64,000 nucleotides of DNA, taken from NCBI GenBank assembly GCA_013396635.1, contig WBMW01005527.1, positions 1,413,540-1,477,539 of the forward strand, given 5' to 3'. Of this stretch, positions 50,001-62,525 are shown piece by piece. Position numbers and translations under genes: made by a program. The notes below the pieces were generated by a model that worked only from the letters and a program-made list of their open reading frames with translations, was not told the origin of the DNA and did no database searches. The stretch comes from Penelope pileata (lineage: Eukaryota; Chordata; Aves; Galliformes; Cracidae). Positions within the stretch are counted from its first letter, which is position 1. Each line of letters starts with the position of its first letter.

Positions 50001-53000
50001 CATCAAGGCCTAGATAAGATAAATAACAAATGTAACGTGTATTTTAAAAATGTAGTATGTTACTTGGAGTGATGCTGACTGATCCGCAGTCAGCCATCAG
50101 GAAAAATATTTCTCTCAAACTTCTAGAAAATTAGTGTATTTGTCCTTTGTTGTAGTTGTTTCAGATTTGGTGGCTAGTCATGCTGTCTTGCCCCACAGGA
50201 TATTAAATAATAACAGTCTTCAGGCAGCAAAGAGAAGAACTAATTGTCGTTCTTCTTCTATTTCACTACTGCTGCTGTAATTGGAAGTTATCTCCTTATA
50301 ATTGCATCTGTACTGAATAATAATTATAATTCTTACCATTAGATTTTTCTTATAATTAGGTTTTTCCTCGATAAAATAACGTTTCCTACTATGCCTTGTC
50401 TGACTTGAGAACACAAAGAGATATACAAGATCAGTATATTAATACTGGTTTTGTGGTGTTCTTAAAACTGGATTTTGTGTAGCTAACACTAAAATTTTGA
50501 CATGATCAGTAAAATAGAGTAAGGTAACAGCTGAAGATCATGACCTATGAATAGGAACACAGAAATTTTATTTTAATCTTTCATTAGCCTTTACATGGAG
50601 GGTTGAACGTAGAGTTTGAGAACTGTGACTAAATATAACTTTGAAACTAATTCAGGTCAAACTGAATTACTTAAAAGGTCCAATAAAGCAAGCTTCCTAG
50701 CTTGTAGTCAAATCAAGCAGTCATGCTTTTTTTTTTAAATCGATTTTGTTACATTGTCTTTTTGGCTTATATATGGTGGAACATGGTGAAGAGATTCCCT
50801 AGCTCTATCTGGAGCAAAAGTGTTTTATCCCAGAAAAGAGTGAAAGTCAGTCTCATCTCTTTTCTAACAGTTCAGTTTTGTTACCAAACAATATTAAGTT
50901 CATGTGTAAAATGGCTTTATTCTGGGATTATACTACACAATGTAAGTAGATGTCAAGATGACTGAATTGTTACTGGAGGCATCCCTTCCCTACGTAACAT
51001 CTGAGCATGGGTCTCATGTCCTTTCTCAAACTGAGAAAATGTCGACATCTTTAGCAAATTACAAAACAAAACTTTAGTAAGTTTTTTTAAAAAACTTCTT
51101 ACTGTATGCTAGTATATTGCTAGTATATCTTGTAACATTTATTTGTAGTTCTAAATAGCAGCTTAAAGATAGACTTGCAGCACCCAGTCGAGTGGAAGCT
51201 GGCTACTTTTTAAATCACCCTTCTGACCTAATTTTTAAACTAAACAGCAGGAGTGTTTGTAGCTGGAAATACATGGTGAAAACATCTGCAATGCACAATA
51301 AATTACATAGGCACTTTTAGTATAGACTGTGACTGATAATACTTGCAGAATCTAGTCCCACTGCACCTTCTGCTGCATTGTTACTCAGACTAAAGCTAGT
51401 ATATGTGCTTTTCATCCTTTTTTTAATCCATCTGTTGACTTTCAGATGTGCCAGAAATCTCCTCTCCTCCTCATTTTTCAGCTCAGGCCTAGAATTGTAC
51501 ACAGAGCATTTCTTAAGACCTTGAAAAAACTAATTTTGCTCAGACATATATCTTCTCCCAGCTCCAAAATCTGACACTATATATGTAATCAAAATCTTCT
51601 TTTTTAATATGTTGTGCTAAATGTATATAACATGTTTTTGACATTTTCATAGCAAAACACATCCATGTGGGTAGAAAATTGCATTCTAAATCATCAGCTT
51701 ACCTATTTTTTTTTTCTCCACTTGAATAAAGAAAAGCGATTATCAAATGCAAAACTTTAATTTAGAGGAAGTTATTTTGGCATTCTGTCCATAAAATAGA
51801 ACAATATATAAAGCTGCAATACTTCTCTTGTCTGACTTTGGTTTTTGAAATGGTGTAATTTAACTCTCAGGTAACCACTGTAGCTCTGTATCACCAAAGC
51901 TCTGTTTATATATCTACAGACATATCCTGTGATTCTATGTGTAGATAACTTTCCACTTATAGGATGAAATCTTGTATGCCAAGATGGAGCTGTTAGGGAC
52001 TTTTTAACGATGAGTTATAAAACTCCAGGGAACAGGGTTTTATAATGGAAATGCTGATGCAACCTTAACTAAAGTGGCACAAAAGGCAAGGGTACAACAT
52101 AATTAAAAGAACAGTAGTCCATTATATCAGTATTTAAGCAGGTCTCCTTGACAGGTTTTCTGATTTGCAGCTTTACAGCTTTAACAGCATCAATTGTGTT
52201 TTGTATTGTCTTATTGTGTTTTTTTTCCCCCCTCAAACAAATGTATTAGAAAGATAGAGATTTATAAAACTGCAGCAGAGTGCAAAACAACAGTGAAATG
52301 ATTGAAGATGTGTATTTGAATTGGTTTGGTTTGAAGGGATTACTTGCTTAGGCTGTATGAAAATCCATGAAGGTCATAATGACATTTATTCTTAAACAGA
52401 TGTGTGCTATTTATTTTTTCCCTGTATACACTAAACACTAAATGCATTATTGAATTAAAAAAAAAGTTGTACTCAGTTTTTAATGCAGAATAAATTTATA
52501 AAAAGGTACTTTATCTATACTCTAAGTTCTTACCTTTTTGAGCTAAATAACATTTTCAAGTAAGCTGCAATTTGGCTAGAATTAAAAACAGATAACTACT
52601 CCATACAACTGCAATTTTTGTAAACAAACTTTTACAGAGGAGTTGTAACCACTGTTTTTTAATATCCAGTTTGCCAGATATTAATAGTTTTGATTTGTTC
52701 TAAATCTTTAATCCTTGTTCTTTAAATAATTGGAAGTCAGGGTTTACCACTCTTACTCACCAGCTGCCCTTTGTACTGTATGCCTTTGATCACTACTGAC
52801 CAACAGTCCTGTCTGTTTCAGCAGACTCAGAAGAGCCTGAACCCATATGCATAACTTTGCAGATAGCAGTACTTACATTACAAATATTGCAGTGCTACCA
52901 CTTGCTTTTGAAAGCCAGAATAAACATAAATCTTTTGCATTATTTTGTAATGTGAGAAAACAGCTTTTGATCCTTATCATCTAGAGCTGTACTTGTGGAT

Positions 53001-53126
53001 TAAGAGCAATATTTAGGTCAAAAGATATTTCATTTATACCATGGGAACAAGAATTAGAGGATATACCATTGCTGTTCATGGTGTTCCTTGCCTTTTAATC
53101 CCAATGGAAAGCTAAACACGGAGGGG

Positions 53127-53140
53127 AAAAAAAAAAAAAA
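53127..53140 (+). repeat. Poly-A run, 14 bases
   Basis: An A homopolymer following gagggg; no retroposed body is seen upstream. Confidence 0.75.
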
Positions 53141-53410
53141 GTAACTCAAAAGTTGAAATAGGTGAAAATCAAGATGAGGTTAGTAAAGAGAATCATGCTT
53201 ATGCTGTTTGGCTCAATGCTAATAAAATAATTTTGGTGTTTTTCCCAGCAATTAGAAGACTTTGCTAAAACACATTCCTAAATATTTGTATAAATGAATC
53301 ACACACAACATGGAATGTATTTATTAACTGTCTTTTAAATTCAAAGCTTTTTACTTTTTCATAATTTTTTCAGTAGTTTTTTTACAGAAAACCCTGTATT
53401 TGTGTCTCTT

Positions 53411-54015
53411 GAGGCAATCAAGTGCATCCTCAGTAAGTTTGCAGATGACACCAAGTTGGGTAGGAATGTTGATCTGTTTCAAAGTAGGAAGGCTCTGCAA
53501 AGGGATTTGGACAGGCTGGATGGATGGGCCGCATCCAGTTGTATGAGTATGACATCCAACAAAGCTATAGGCCAGGTGCTGCACTTCTGTTGTAACAACC
53601 GCATGTAGCAGTACAGGCTTAGGGAAGAGTGGCTAGAAACCTGCCCATCAGAAAGGACCTGAGGGTGCTGATCACGTGCTGGTTGAACGAGAGCCAGCAG
53701 TGTGCCCAGGTGGCCAAGAAGGCCAATGACATCCTGGCTTGCAACAGAAATAGCATGGCCAGCAGGACTAGTGGTTGTCCCTCTGTCTGCAGCACTGGTG
53801 AGGCTGTATCACTGGTGAAGCCACACCTCAAGCATTGTGTTCAGCTTTGGGATCCTCACTACAGGAAGGGCATTGAGTTGCTGGAACATGTTCAGAGAAG
53901 AGCAGTGAGGCTGGCAAAGGGACTAGAAAACAAGACACAGGAGAAGTGGCTGAGAGAACTGGGGCTGTTCAGTCTGGAGAAGAGGATGCTGAGGGGAGGC
54001 CTCATTGCTCTATGA
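53411..54015 (+). pseudogene. CR1 reverse-transcriptase remnant
   Basis: Two frames, 53402-53608 and 53629-54015, encode the second half of the CR1 polymerase domain and the region after it. The FADDTK motif, whose aspartates coordinate catalytic metal in reverse transcriptases, is intact. Further blocks are LDGWAA, QQCAQVAKKANDILAC, KPHLKHCVQLWDPHYRKGIELLEHVQRRAV (positions about 53820-53920) and LRELGLFSLEKRMLRGGLIAL. The upstream fingers and palm motifs and the endonuclease are missing, so this is a dead fragment. Confidence 0.88.
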
Positions 54016-54338
54016 GTGCCTGACAGGAGGTTGCAGAGGATAACATGCCGATCTCTTTTCTCAGGTGACAAGTGACAGGACATGAGGCAACGGCCTCATG
54101 TTGCATCAGGGAAAGTTTAGATTGGATATCAGGAGAAAATTCTTCAGGGAAAGGGTGATCAGGCATTGAAATAGACTGCTCAGAGAGGTGGTGGAATCTC
54201 CATCCCTGGAGGTATTGAAGAGATGTGGATGTGGCACTTACAGGCATGATTCAGCAGCGGACTTGTAATGTTAGGTGGACGGTTGGACTTCCTGATCTTA
54301 AAGGTCTTTTTCATCCTAAATGATTCCAAGATTTTATG
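53411..54338 (+). mobile_element. CR1 LINE, 5'-truncated, longest copy in the window
   Basis: About 930 bases of CR1, entering ORF2 just before the reverse-transcriptase active site and ending in the CR1 tail (aatgattccaagattttatg). The catalytic FADD block is at about 53438-53449, followed by the TKLGRNVDLFQSRKALQRDLDRL block. The ORF then continues with the family blocks through the C-terminus and the 3' untranslated region. A stop at about 53607 and frame changes near 53780-53820, including a small duplication of actggtgaggc-type sequence, break the coding frame. Its 3' region resembles the copy at 34566, placing both in the same subfamily group. It is not competent for movement because most of ORF2 is absent. 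Confidence 0.95.
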
Positions 54339-56907
54339 CTAACAGTCGTAGGAGTGGATCAACAGTTTGTTCAAATAATACAAAGTAATTCTTTATTCAG
54401 TGTGGCTCAAAATATAATCCTACAGCTTTCAAGAATTTGAAAACCTCACAAAATATAATATAATTTGAAGATGTTAATATGTAGGGGAGAAAAAACTGAC
54501 AATAAAATTCCTAGACCACCAACAACGCAGCTGGAATGGGGATCAGTTGAAAGAGGTCAATTCTCAGGTGTGAATTGAGTCTCAGATTACATAAGAAATG
54601 ACTAGAAAATTGAAATCTAGACAGAGATTTCTAGGATTCAATAATTCAGATTCCTGTTTTAGGATTAATGGAAGCATTTTATGCACAAACCAAATAATTC
54701 TTGGCCAGGTACTTTTCTGTGTTCATTAAAGTCATAAAGAGCGTTCCTAACAAGATTTTGACATTTTTCACGTATCTTGTTTACCCAGGAGAATTATATC
54801 CAGGTATTGCTACGTGAATAATACCCTTTTAAAAAATCTTACTGTAATAGCATGTTTCTTTGGATTAACTCAAAGTTTTTCCTAGGATTGTAAAAAACCA
54901 ACTGCAACAAAAAACAAACAAAAGTGAAACACTGCAAGATACCAAGTACAGAACCTTGTTTATGGCAAATATATTGATTTAAGCCTATATATCATGTTAC
55001 ACAGATTTTTCTGCTGTTAAATAGGCACACACATCAAATTTGGAACAGGTCAGAGTATGGATTGATATATCACAGAATGTAGTGGCCCCAGAGCATTGAC
55101 ACTTTTGAGAAAGAGTAAGATACTAAGACTTTGCTTCCTGTGAAACCCAGGGCTTAACTTTTCAGCTGGTATTTTAAAATAGAATCCATAACTCTCATCT
55201 GTGCTTTCTCAGCTGCCTTTTAGAGTTGTTGTGAGATTGAAATAGGAACTATGTTGAATAAAACAGTGCTGTTCAGAGGTACCTGACATGCTCACACCTG
55301 ACCAGGGCTGCTCCAGGAAGTCATGTTTGTGCCAGCACGATTCATGGCTGTATGACTGCTGTCAGCTTTTCAGCAGGGCTAATCAGGTTAAGCAGAACAC
55401 AAAAGTAAGGTGAGCATACTGTTTGTGTTACCCAAGTCTCTTATTCAGAGTTAGTGTTTTAACTGCACACAGTATGGTATTATGTTGTACAGCCACATCT
55501 ATGGCTGTAAAAATCTGTTAGAAATTAAAAGCAACTGTTTCACTGTGTTCAAATTCAATGGCATATTGTACTCTGTCCAGCCCAGACAAATGGTCACTAG
55601 ACACCATTGCTAGCTGGTTTCTTTTTCCAAAAGAGATTTCAAAAGAATTCATTAGCTGTGAACTCCTTATATAATGGTGAGGAAGCTTTACTGTGTCAAG
55701 AGTTAGAGGGTAATGTTAATTAACAGTACAGGGTTTGTACTACCTACCTTTATTGTCCAAGCTTTCTAGATATACCCTGAAGCATTTGCTTTCCTGTCAC
55801 TGAAATACCTAGGGATTTGTGTGTTTCTTAGAGGAGCAAAGATCTCAGTTTTATTTCTGTATTTATGCAGCATGACTCTCAACAGTTCTTCTCAAGCCTT
55901 TGACAGAGTTGTTGAATTAAGAATATGCAATGGGAGTCAAGGTAAGATGGGAGGAAGGTCTAAGGACGATGGAGTCCTACAGATGATGACACTCACAGCA
56001 AAGGAGGTGGGCTTTGTGAGAGAATGGAAACAAAATCAAGTGCTTGTACTACACTGATGCACTTCTCTGAATAGAAGGACCTATTTCATATAAATATAGA
56101 GTGCTTCCTCAATAAGTGGCTCATAATGTACTGCTTCTAAACTACACAGAAAGTACTTCTCTCATAAGAAAAATGTAGCAAAGTTATAAGGCATATTTCT
56201 GAATATTCCACTGCTTAGTAACAAAGTAGTACTGAAAATGGTTAAGAAGGGAGAGGAAAATGAGAAAATAATTGAGATTTTTCTATGTGCTCTTGTACAT
56301 TGAAACATATTAATGTTTATTATCAGAACAGAGAAAAGTGGAACGATGGATAATGTTGCTCAAAGATCCTGTTTGTTTTCTTATACACATTGATAATCTT
56401 TCATTGAAATTTTGTTTTATAGTACTTTGGCTGATAAAGCAATTTTTCTAAATGATTAGTTGACCAACCATGTTTTTCATGATTATCAATAATTCCAGGT
56501 AATCAGTGTGACATTTTGGTTTACCATCTAATGACTTTAAAACAATCCCATCTGTTACTCATGTCACCTCTAGGAATAAAAAAGATTGAAGCAATAGAAT
56601 TTCACAGAATTCTAACTGCATCACATAAAAGTCATTTCTAAGTGTACTGAATTGAATAGAAAATATTAGTCTCCTACAGTGTTTTCAACTAACCTGCCAA
56701 ATGAAGGAGTTACTATAAATAGAAAGATAGAGACTATTGGAAAATTCTCTTGAAAGGATTTTTTTTTCTCTATTAAAGTATGAATATCTTCTCTAAAAGA
56801 ATGTATTTCACTGAGGATGCCCTGAAGATGTAGAAAGAAGTCCACTAGTTGACTGCAGTTGAGCTGCTTTACATTGCTTTGTAGTTGCTAGACTTGGTGG
56901 AGCTCAG
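54339..56907. other. Unique AT-rich noncoding sequence
   Basis: About 2.6 kb between two CR1 copies. No gene or further repeat is recognised. A 78-codon plus-strand frame at 55821-56057 has no recognisable features. Confidence 0.55.
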
Positions 56908-57029
56908 TTTGTTGCCCCATCCCTAGAGGTGTTCGAAGCCAGCTTGGATGGGGCTTTGGAAGGCATCTCTGCCCATGGCAGAGATTTTTAAGGTCCTTTG
57001 CAAATTAAACTGTTCTATGATTCTGTGAT
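56908..57029 (+). mobile_element. CR1 LINE 3'-end fragment
   Basis: The sequence matches the end of CR1: ttgccccatccctagaggtg at the left, then agcttggatggggctttgg, gcccatggcagag and the terminal ctgttctatgattctgtg at 57011-57028. Some internal 3' untranslated sequence is missing relative to fuller copies. It points rightward and has no intact coding frame. Confidence 0.88.
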
Positions 57030-60000
57030 CTACATCCAAGAGGCTCCTACAGCTATTTGTGCTCTTCATTACTATGTAGGTTCTAATTTATTTTTCCATT
57101 TAAGTCAAAATGAAGTCAGAAACCCAACTGCATCACTGGATATGAATGATGTTGGTTTTCAGAATGGACTCTATAACCATTACAAGTAAAAGTAAATCAG
57201 AGCAGTCCCAAGGCTATAATATCTTATTCTGGTGACATTTACTCCAGGTGGTCAGGGATTATAATATAACAGAAGTTTCTGTTTCCCCCCAATTTACATT
57301 ACATTAATCATAACTTATCTAAACATAAAGATCCAGAATCAGGTTCAGTTGCATGTCTTTAAGCAGTTGCTATGACTTCAAGCGTTGCCTACTTCATCTG
57401 TGTGTTCAAATACTCAGACTTGAGGAAAGGATTTTTTAGAAATCAATTAAATCTTATTTATGAAGTACTCAGCAATGTGAAAAGTCCAATCTAAAATAAT
57501 TTCTAACTTCCTGGCTGTAAATCAGAGCTTATGGCCATGCAAATCATCAGTTGTTTTTATCTTCAAATTTAAGGGCTCTATTCTACACTGTGCGAATGGC
57601 TTAGAAGCATTAGGATTTTTCATGTCTGTACGCTACATTGTTGGTACTTGGTTTTAAATATTTATAAGTCCACTGTTAAGAACAAATCACTTTCTCAATC
57701 TATTTCACTAACAGAAATTATTTATAAGTATATCATTAATTATTTAGATTTTCCTGGTATTATATTTACATTAATAATTAAATGCATCTAATTATTAAGT
57801 TGTATAAATAAGATTTAGTTTCATTGATGTGCTGAAATGCAAACAGCAATTCTATCACTGACTGTAAACATTTGAAATGAGATACTCTTCAGTAACAAGC
57901 ACTCTTAGTTGCTAGAAGTCATGACAGTAACCTGCTGAGCCAACTTACCCTCTTAGTGTCTCTGATACATAATTATGGTGCCTGTGACAGGTTTTGGGTT
58001 CGTCCAACTAGATTCAGCTTTATTCACCTCCTGTAGTTGTTACAATGCAGTAAGACAGCAATCATAATGCCGCTGTCTTCACACTGTTCACCAATGACCT
58101 CTGTACTACACAGTGGCAATTACCTTTTATAAAAGAGGTAAAAAACTGATTCACACTTCAGGAAACTTTGACCATCTTCTCATTAAAATCCTCAGAGAGT
58201 GCCGCTACTCAACAAAATGTGTAACTCTGTGCGTTAATCTCCAAAGATATAACCAATCTCAAGGGAACTTTGATTTCTGGAGTGCCCCAACATGCACATT
58301 TCTGCGAAGTACTGGCAGCATCAGCTTCCTCAGTACAGCGTTTTCAAGCAGCAGAAAGGTGAGGTTCATATTCCCTGCTATACAAGATGGCACAGTTAAT
58401 GAGTGTCTAATTTCTCACTCAGTTGTGTCTTATACAAAATATAATTATATGATGAGTAAAATATAACCTGTTTCAGACCCTGATTATGATAGAATTAGAC
58501 TAGGTCTAAAGGCCTATCATTACCTATATGAAGTCTTCTGGTGATTACAATTCTTCAGCATAAACCTTCAGCTAATACAGTCCCAGTGCCATTTCTAGTC
58601 TTTCCATTATCAGGGATTACTGATGTTTAGTGACTATGTTCGGTGGTCTATGTGTGAGCCTTTTGCAGCAGATAGACATGAAGTGTTTACATCTTTTGGA
58701 AATGTAGAATGGCTGTGTTTTTGGGACTCTTTACTGGCATTTGAAACAATTCATTGTTTTGAACCTGGAAGCTGAAGATCTGAGGTCTGGAGCAATGACA
58801 GTAATTACAAACTTGTTTTTTAACTATTTTTCTTTTAAATATTTAGATGGAACAGCACACCTGATGTAAGTAGTATTCCTGGAAGCATTCTTAACAGAGA
58901 CCTTTTTAATTTTTCTGTCTTCCTGAGTGCTCTTGGAAATAGTCTAATTGGTCATCGACTAAAACTTCCCAGTATATAGTAAAAAATGTTAGATTTTCCA
59001 AAAAGGATTTGCCATTGTTCGTACCAAGTAAGAACTTGTTATAAATAGCTGCTCTTAGTTGAATACAGACATAAAATGTTCATAAATGTTTATTATAGCA
59101 CTCTATAATTTCAGTATCAACTTAATACTTTCTTCTCAGGTCTTTATTTGGTAATGTAATACTGAAATCTTTAATTGCCTGCTTTCATCATGTTTTCTTT
59201 ATTCTTTTAACCTATTTCTAGCCATGCTGATTTATTGAGAAATAAAAGTAAGAATAATGTCAATTATTCTTCCCAAGCAAAAGGACCCAGGGGAGCGCGT
59301 TAGGACAATGTGAACTGCATGGAGAAAGAACTGAGATGATGCTAATTTACATGAACTTTTAATTTGAGAATAATGCTAGAAGTGAATCATTGTCTTCAAG
59401 GTGAAGACGTACATTAGCTTCATAACTAAACTAAACTTAGTTAAGCTTAGTTAGCTTGGTTAAGACTTAACTGTGAAAGTGACATTAGTAACCCAACATA
59501 ACTGTTATGTTTCCAATCCTACAAAAGCTGAAGAATATTTATTAAAAAAATAAGTTTCATTGATAGAGTATGTATATATTCAAATCATGAAGAACATATG
59601 ATTGGATAAGAAGAAATCTAATAATTCATCTGTAGTATATGTCTTACATTCAATGAGAATTTTCTAAAATCTGCAATATTCTTTCCTTGACTAGTATTTA
59701 CTTTGTTTTGTATTGTGTTTTGGTCATCCAATTAGTTTGCTTGCTGAAAAACTGAGCCATAATCACACCAAATGCAGTGAAGAGATACAAGTCGGACTGA
59801 AATTGTGCTCTCCACAGGAAGTAAAGAGCAACATGCATGCTATGGTAGTCCAGTTCTACTTTTAGAAAGAGTAAGTGGCTAATGTACTTCAGGAAGGAGC
59901 ACACAAATAGGTTGCAAGTATCATGCTTTAATGCTTTTATGTTGCAAACAAATCTAATTGTTCATATGGGGATGGGAATTCAGAAAAATCATGACAATCG

Positions 60001-61437
60001 TTGCTCTCAGACTAATCACTAAACTTCAGCCAAAGCTGTCCAACTGTCAGTCATTTCACAGTTCCTTATTTTGATTATGTATAGCCATACAGCCATTCCA
60101 TCTAATCCTAGACTGTGAACTGCCTCAAGAAAAACTTTCTTTTATTTCTCTCAGTGTGGTTTGTGTTTCTAAACTCTTTCAATCTCTGTCTCAATCTGTG
60201 TTATCAGATTTTCTTCTCCCAAAGTTACTTTCCTTAAATTATTTATGCACAGACAAATTTACACATGAAGTCATTCATATCTGTCTTTACATGTACCCAA
60301 GATCTCTCTGAATCTCTTTTCAGGAAGAATTCAAGAGCATACCATAGTTTTGCCTGTAGATTGCATATTCTGTCTGAAAATTGTCCTATGTAGAAAAAAT
60401 TTGAGAGTCAATGCAATGCAGAATATTATCAAATTTCACAGAGTATCAAATGAAGTATATATACACTATTTTTTTTTTTACACAAAGAGGTTCTAAAACA
60501 GAAATCTCATATAGAAATAACAAGATTAACTTCAGTAATTCATGGCTTAGGAAAAATCTTAAAGCTATCCAGGAACCTAGATAATCAGACAGCAAGTCTT
60601 CACTGAGTTTTCTGTAGATATGCAGTCTGTAACTGTAGATGTACATTCTGTAGCTATGCCTTGCTTATCTCATGTACATGTAGCATCAGCTCTAAGTACT
60701 ACATGAACTTGATATATAGACAAGCTTTTTGTGTAGCCAAGCTCTGTGTGATAGTTTCATATTAATCTCTCTGTTTACTTGCTGATTATGGGCCTAGTCA
60801 GTGTAAATAAAAGTACTGGTTTCTGGAACTGTTGAAAGGAAGTTGTTTGATTCAGGCATCTAATTGTTCCATGTCACCTTTTACTCACCCCAGCTAAAAA
60901 AAGAATCTTGTTTCAACTGTCAATGTTTAGATCTGCCAAATTGTAAGGCCATAAATAAGCATATATAATATTGTTAAAGCTAGGCACATGGACAGAAATG
61001 GTAGTAGCAGATTGGAAACAGCTCTCTCTTGTCAATAGAGATTTTGCTTCTGTGAACTCTCATCCAATTTGCAATTAATTAAAATTTAACGCTCTTTAAC
61101 ATGATTGGGAAAAAATCTTAATCATAAGGCAGATTGACCTACATGTCTGATAGACTGAAAGAATGCATCGTTACACAAATTTCTTCTGATTACAATTCTC
61201 AAGATAACCAGTTATTTGGGAATGAGTTTCTGCAGACTCTGGACACATGAGTATCAACAAGTGGATTTGAAAATTGATTACAGCACCAGTGTCAATTTAT
61301 GTTATCTTAAGGAGGTGTGCAGTAGTAGTACCTAGCTGTACTTTGTTTCCTGAAGACATTGAGTTTCCAAGCTTTCTTTACATGTACTTATTTTAATGGA
61401 AATAATTGGACTTCATTTTAAAATTAAAACCAAAAAA
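57030..61437. other. Unique AT-rich noncoding sequence
   Basis: About 4.4 kb with no supported gene. The longest open frame outside repeats in the window (58113-58466, 117 codons, opening with GTG rather than ATG) is here but has no domain features. A 19-base interval between splice-like signals is at 58847-58865. A cluster of short ctta/gtta inverted words is at about 59425-59472. Confidence 0.5.
58847..58865 (+). other. Candidate 19-nt microexon (weak)
   Basis: A long T-rich tract ending in tttaaatatttag gives an acceptor at 58845-58846, and gtaagtag follows at 58866. The base before the donor is T rather than G and the length is not a multiple of three, so skipping would shift frame. It is the weakest of the three candidates. 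Confidence 0.1.
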
Positions 61438-61763
61438 TCATCATAGATGAATGGCTTGGGTTGGAAGGGACATAATGGCCACCTAGTTCCAACATTCCTG
61501 CCATAGGCAGACACCTCCCACTAGACCAGATTGCTTAAAGACTCATCCAGCCTGGCCCTGAGCACTTCCAAGGATGGGGCGTTGAGCAATTTGGGTACCC
61601 TCTGAGTAGAGGGTATTATTCTGAATATCTAATCTACCCTCTTCTAGTTGAAAGCCATTACCCCTTGTCCTATCACTACACTCCCTGATAAAGAGTCATC
61701 TCCAGCTTTCCTCAGCCCCCTTTAGGTACTGGAAGGCTGCTATAAAGTCTCTCTAGAGACCTT
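61438..61763 (-). mobile_element. CR1 LINE, 5'-truncated
   Basis: The left edge shows a degraded inverted CR1 terminus (atcatagatgaatggcttggg) followed by the reverse complement of the 3' untranslated region: ggttggaagggacata, cacctcccactagaccag, ccagcctggccctgagcac and attaccccttgtcctatcac. It ends after ggaaggctgctataaagtct at about 61763. The order parallels the copy at 9144, so both belong to a related subfamily, but this copy is more diverged and shorter. Confidence 0.92.
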
Positions 61764-62465
61764 ATATCCCAATTTGATCTTGATCAAGTCTTTGCCTGAT
61801 GATGACAAGTTAAGATAAATTAATTTTGTTAGTAGAAAAATAGTGCTTCGAGATCATATATATTTGGACTTGCCAATAATAATTGACATACCACCAAGCA
61901 GTATGTAGTTAAACATTTCCAGACAAGATGGAGTATGGAGGAGAAAGTATGATATGACAAGTAACAAATTAATGAATTAAAAAATAAAACTTTTGACCTT
62001 TGTCTTTGGATGTTCGATTTGCTGGTATCCTCAAGAGGGGGCTGGTAAGACTCTTATTTGTCATTGTTGATTGTTGCTGGTACTGAATTTATATTGACAT
62101 TAATTAAATCCGTGCTTGAAGAGTTGTGCTTAGAGACTTAACATGGCTGGAAAGAGATGCTGAAGGGATGCGCTAACATGCTTGGAGATATTAAGAAATC
62201 TCATAAGTGATTGATTCATATGCCCTCCTTTGCTCAAGATTAAAATGGTCACTAGACTTGTTTCCCAAGGGGTTATTTTTTCCACATCAAATTGCAGTCT
62301 ATTGGATTTGGGGTGGGATGGAAGGAAAGAAATTTGCCTTTCTCAATATCTGAGAAGCATGTACCTGGATTTTCTCAATGTTTTTCTCTTAGGAAATTCT
62401 GTACTACTCTAGGCACAAGGAAAGTTAATAGTGTCTTTAATATCACACTGTTTCTTTAGCATGGA
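61764..62465. other. Unique AT-rich noncoding sequence
   Basis: About 700 bases between two CR1 pieces of opposite orientation. Nothing recognisable is seen. Confidence 0.55.
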
Positions 62466-62525
62466 ACAAGATGATCTCTAAGGTCCCTTCCAACCTGAAC
62501 CATTCTATGGTTCTATGGTTCTATG
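62466..62525 (+). mobile_element. CR1 LINE 3'-terminal fragment, 60 bp
   Basis: The stretch gatgatctctaaggtccctt is followed by ccaacctgaacc and then attctatgg-ttctatgg-ttctatg, the typical CR1 3' end with its short terminal tandem units. Only the last 60 bases of the element are present, an extreme 5' truncation, and the tail is complete. Confidence 0.92.

Larger units (their letters stand above)
43399..53410. other. Unique AT-rich noncoding sequence
   Basis: About 10 kb without a recognisable gene. A small imperfect duplication is at 43951-44020. A possible CR1 tail scrap (three tandem attctgtg units) is at about 46999-47021. The segment 45680-45820 is GC-richer than its surroundings but has no coherent frame. 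A T-run with C interruptions is at 46867-46890, and an A-run is at 53127-53140. Open frames are short and lack family features. Confidence 0.5.

Noticed and set aside
51926..51942. ctgtgattctatgtg, similar to the CR1 tail
   Set aside because: A single short match without any adjoining CR1 body; expected by chance in this length of sequence.
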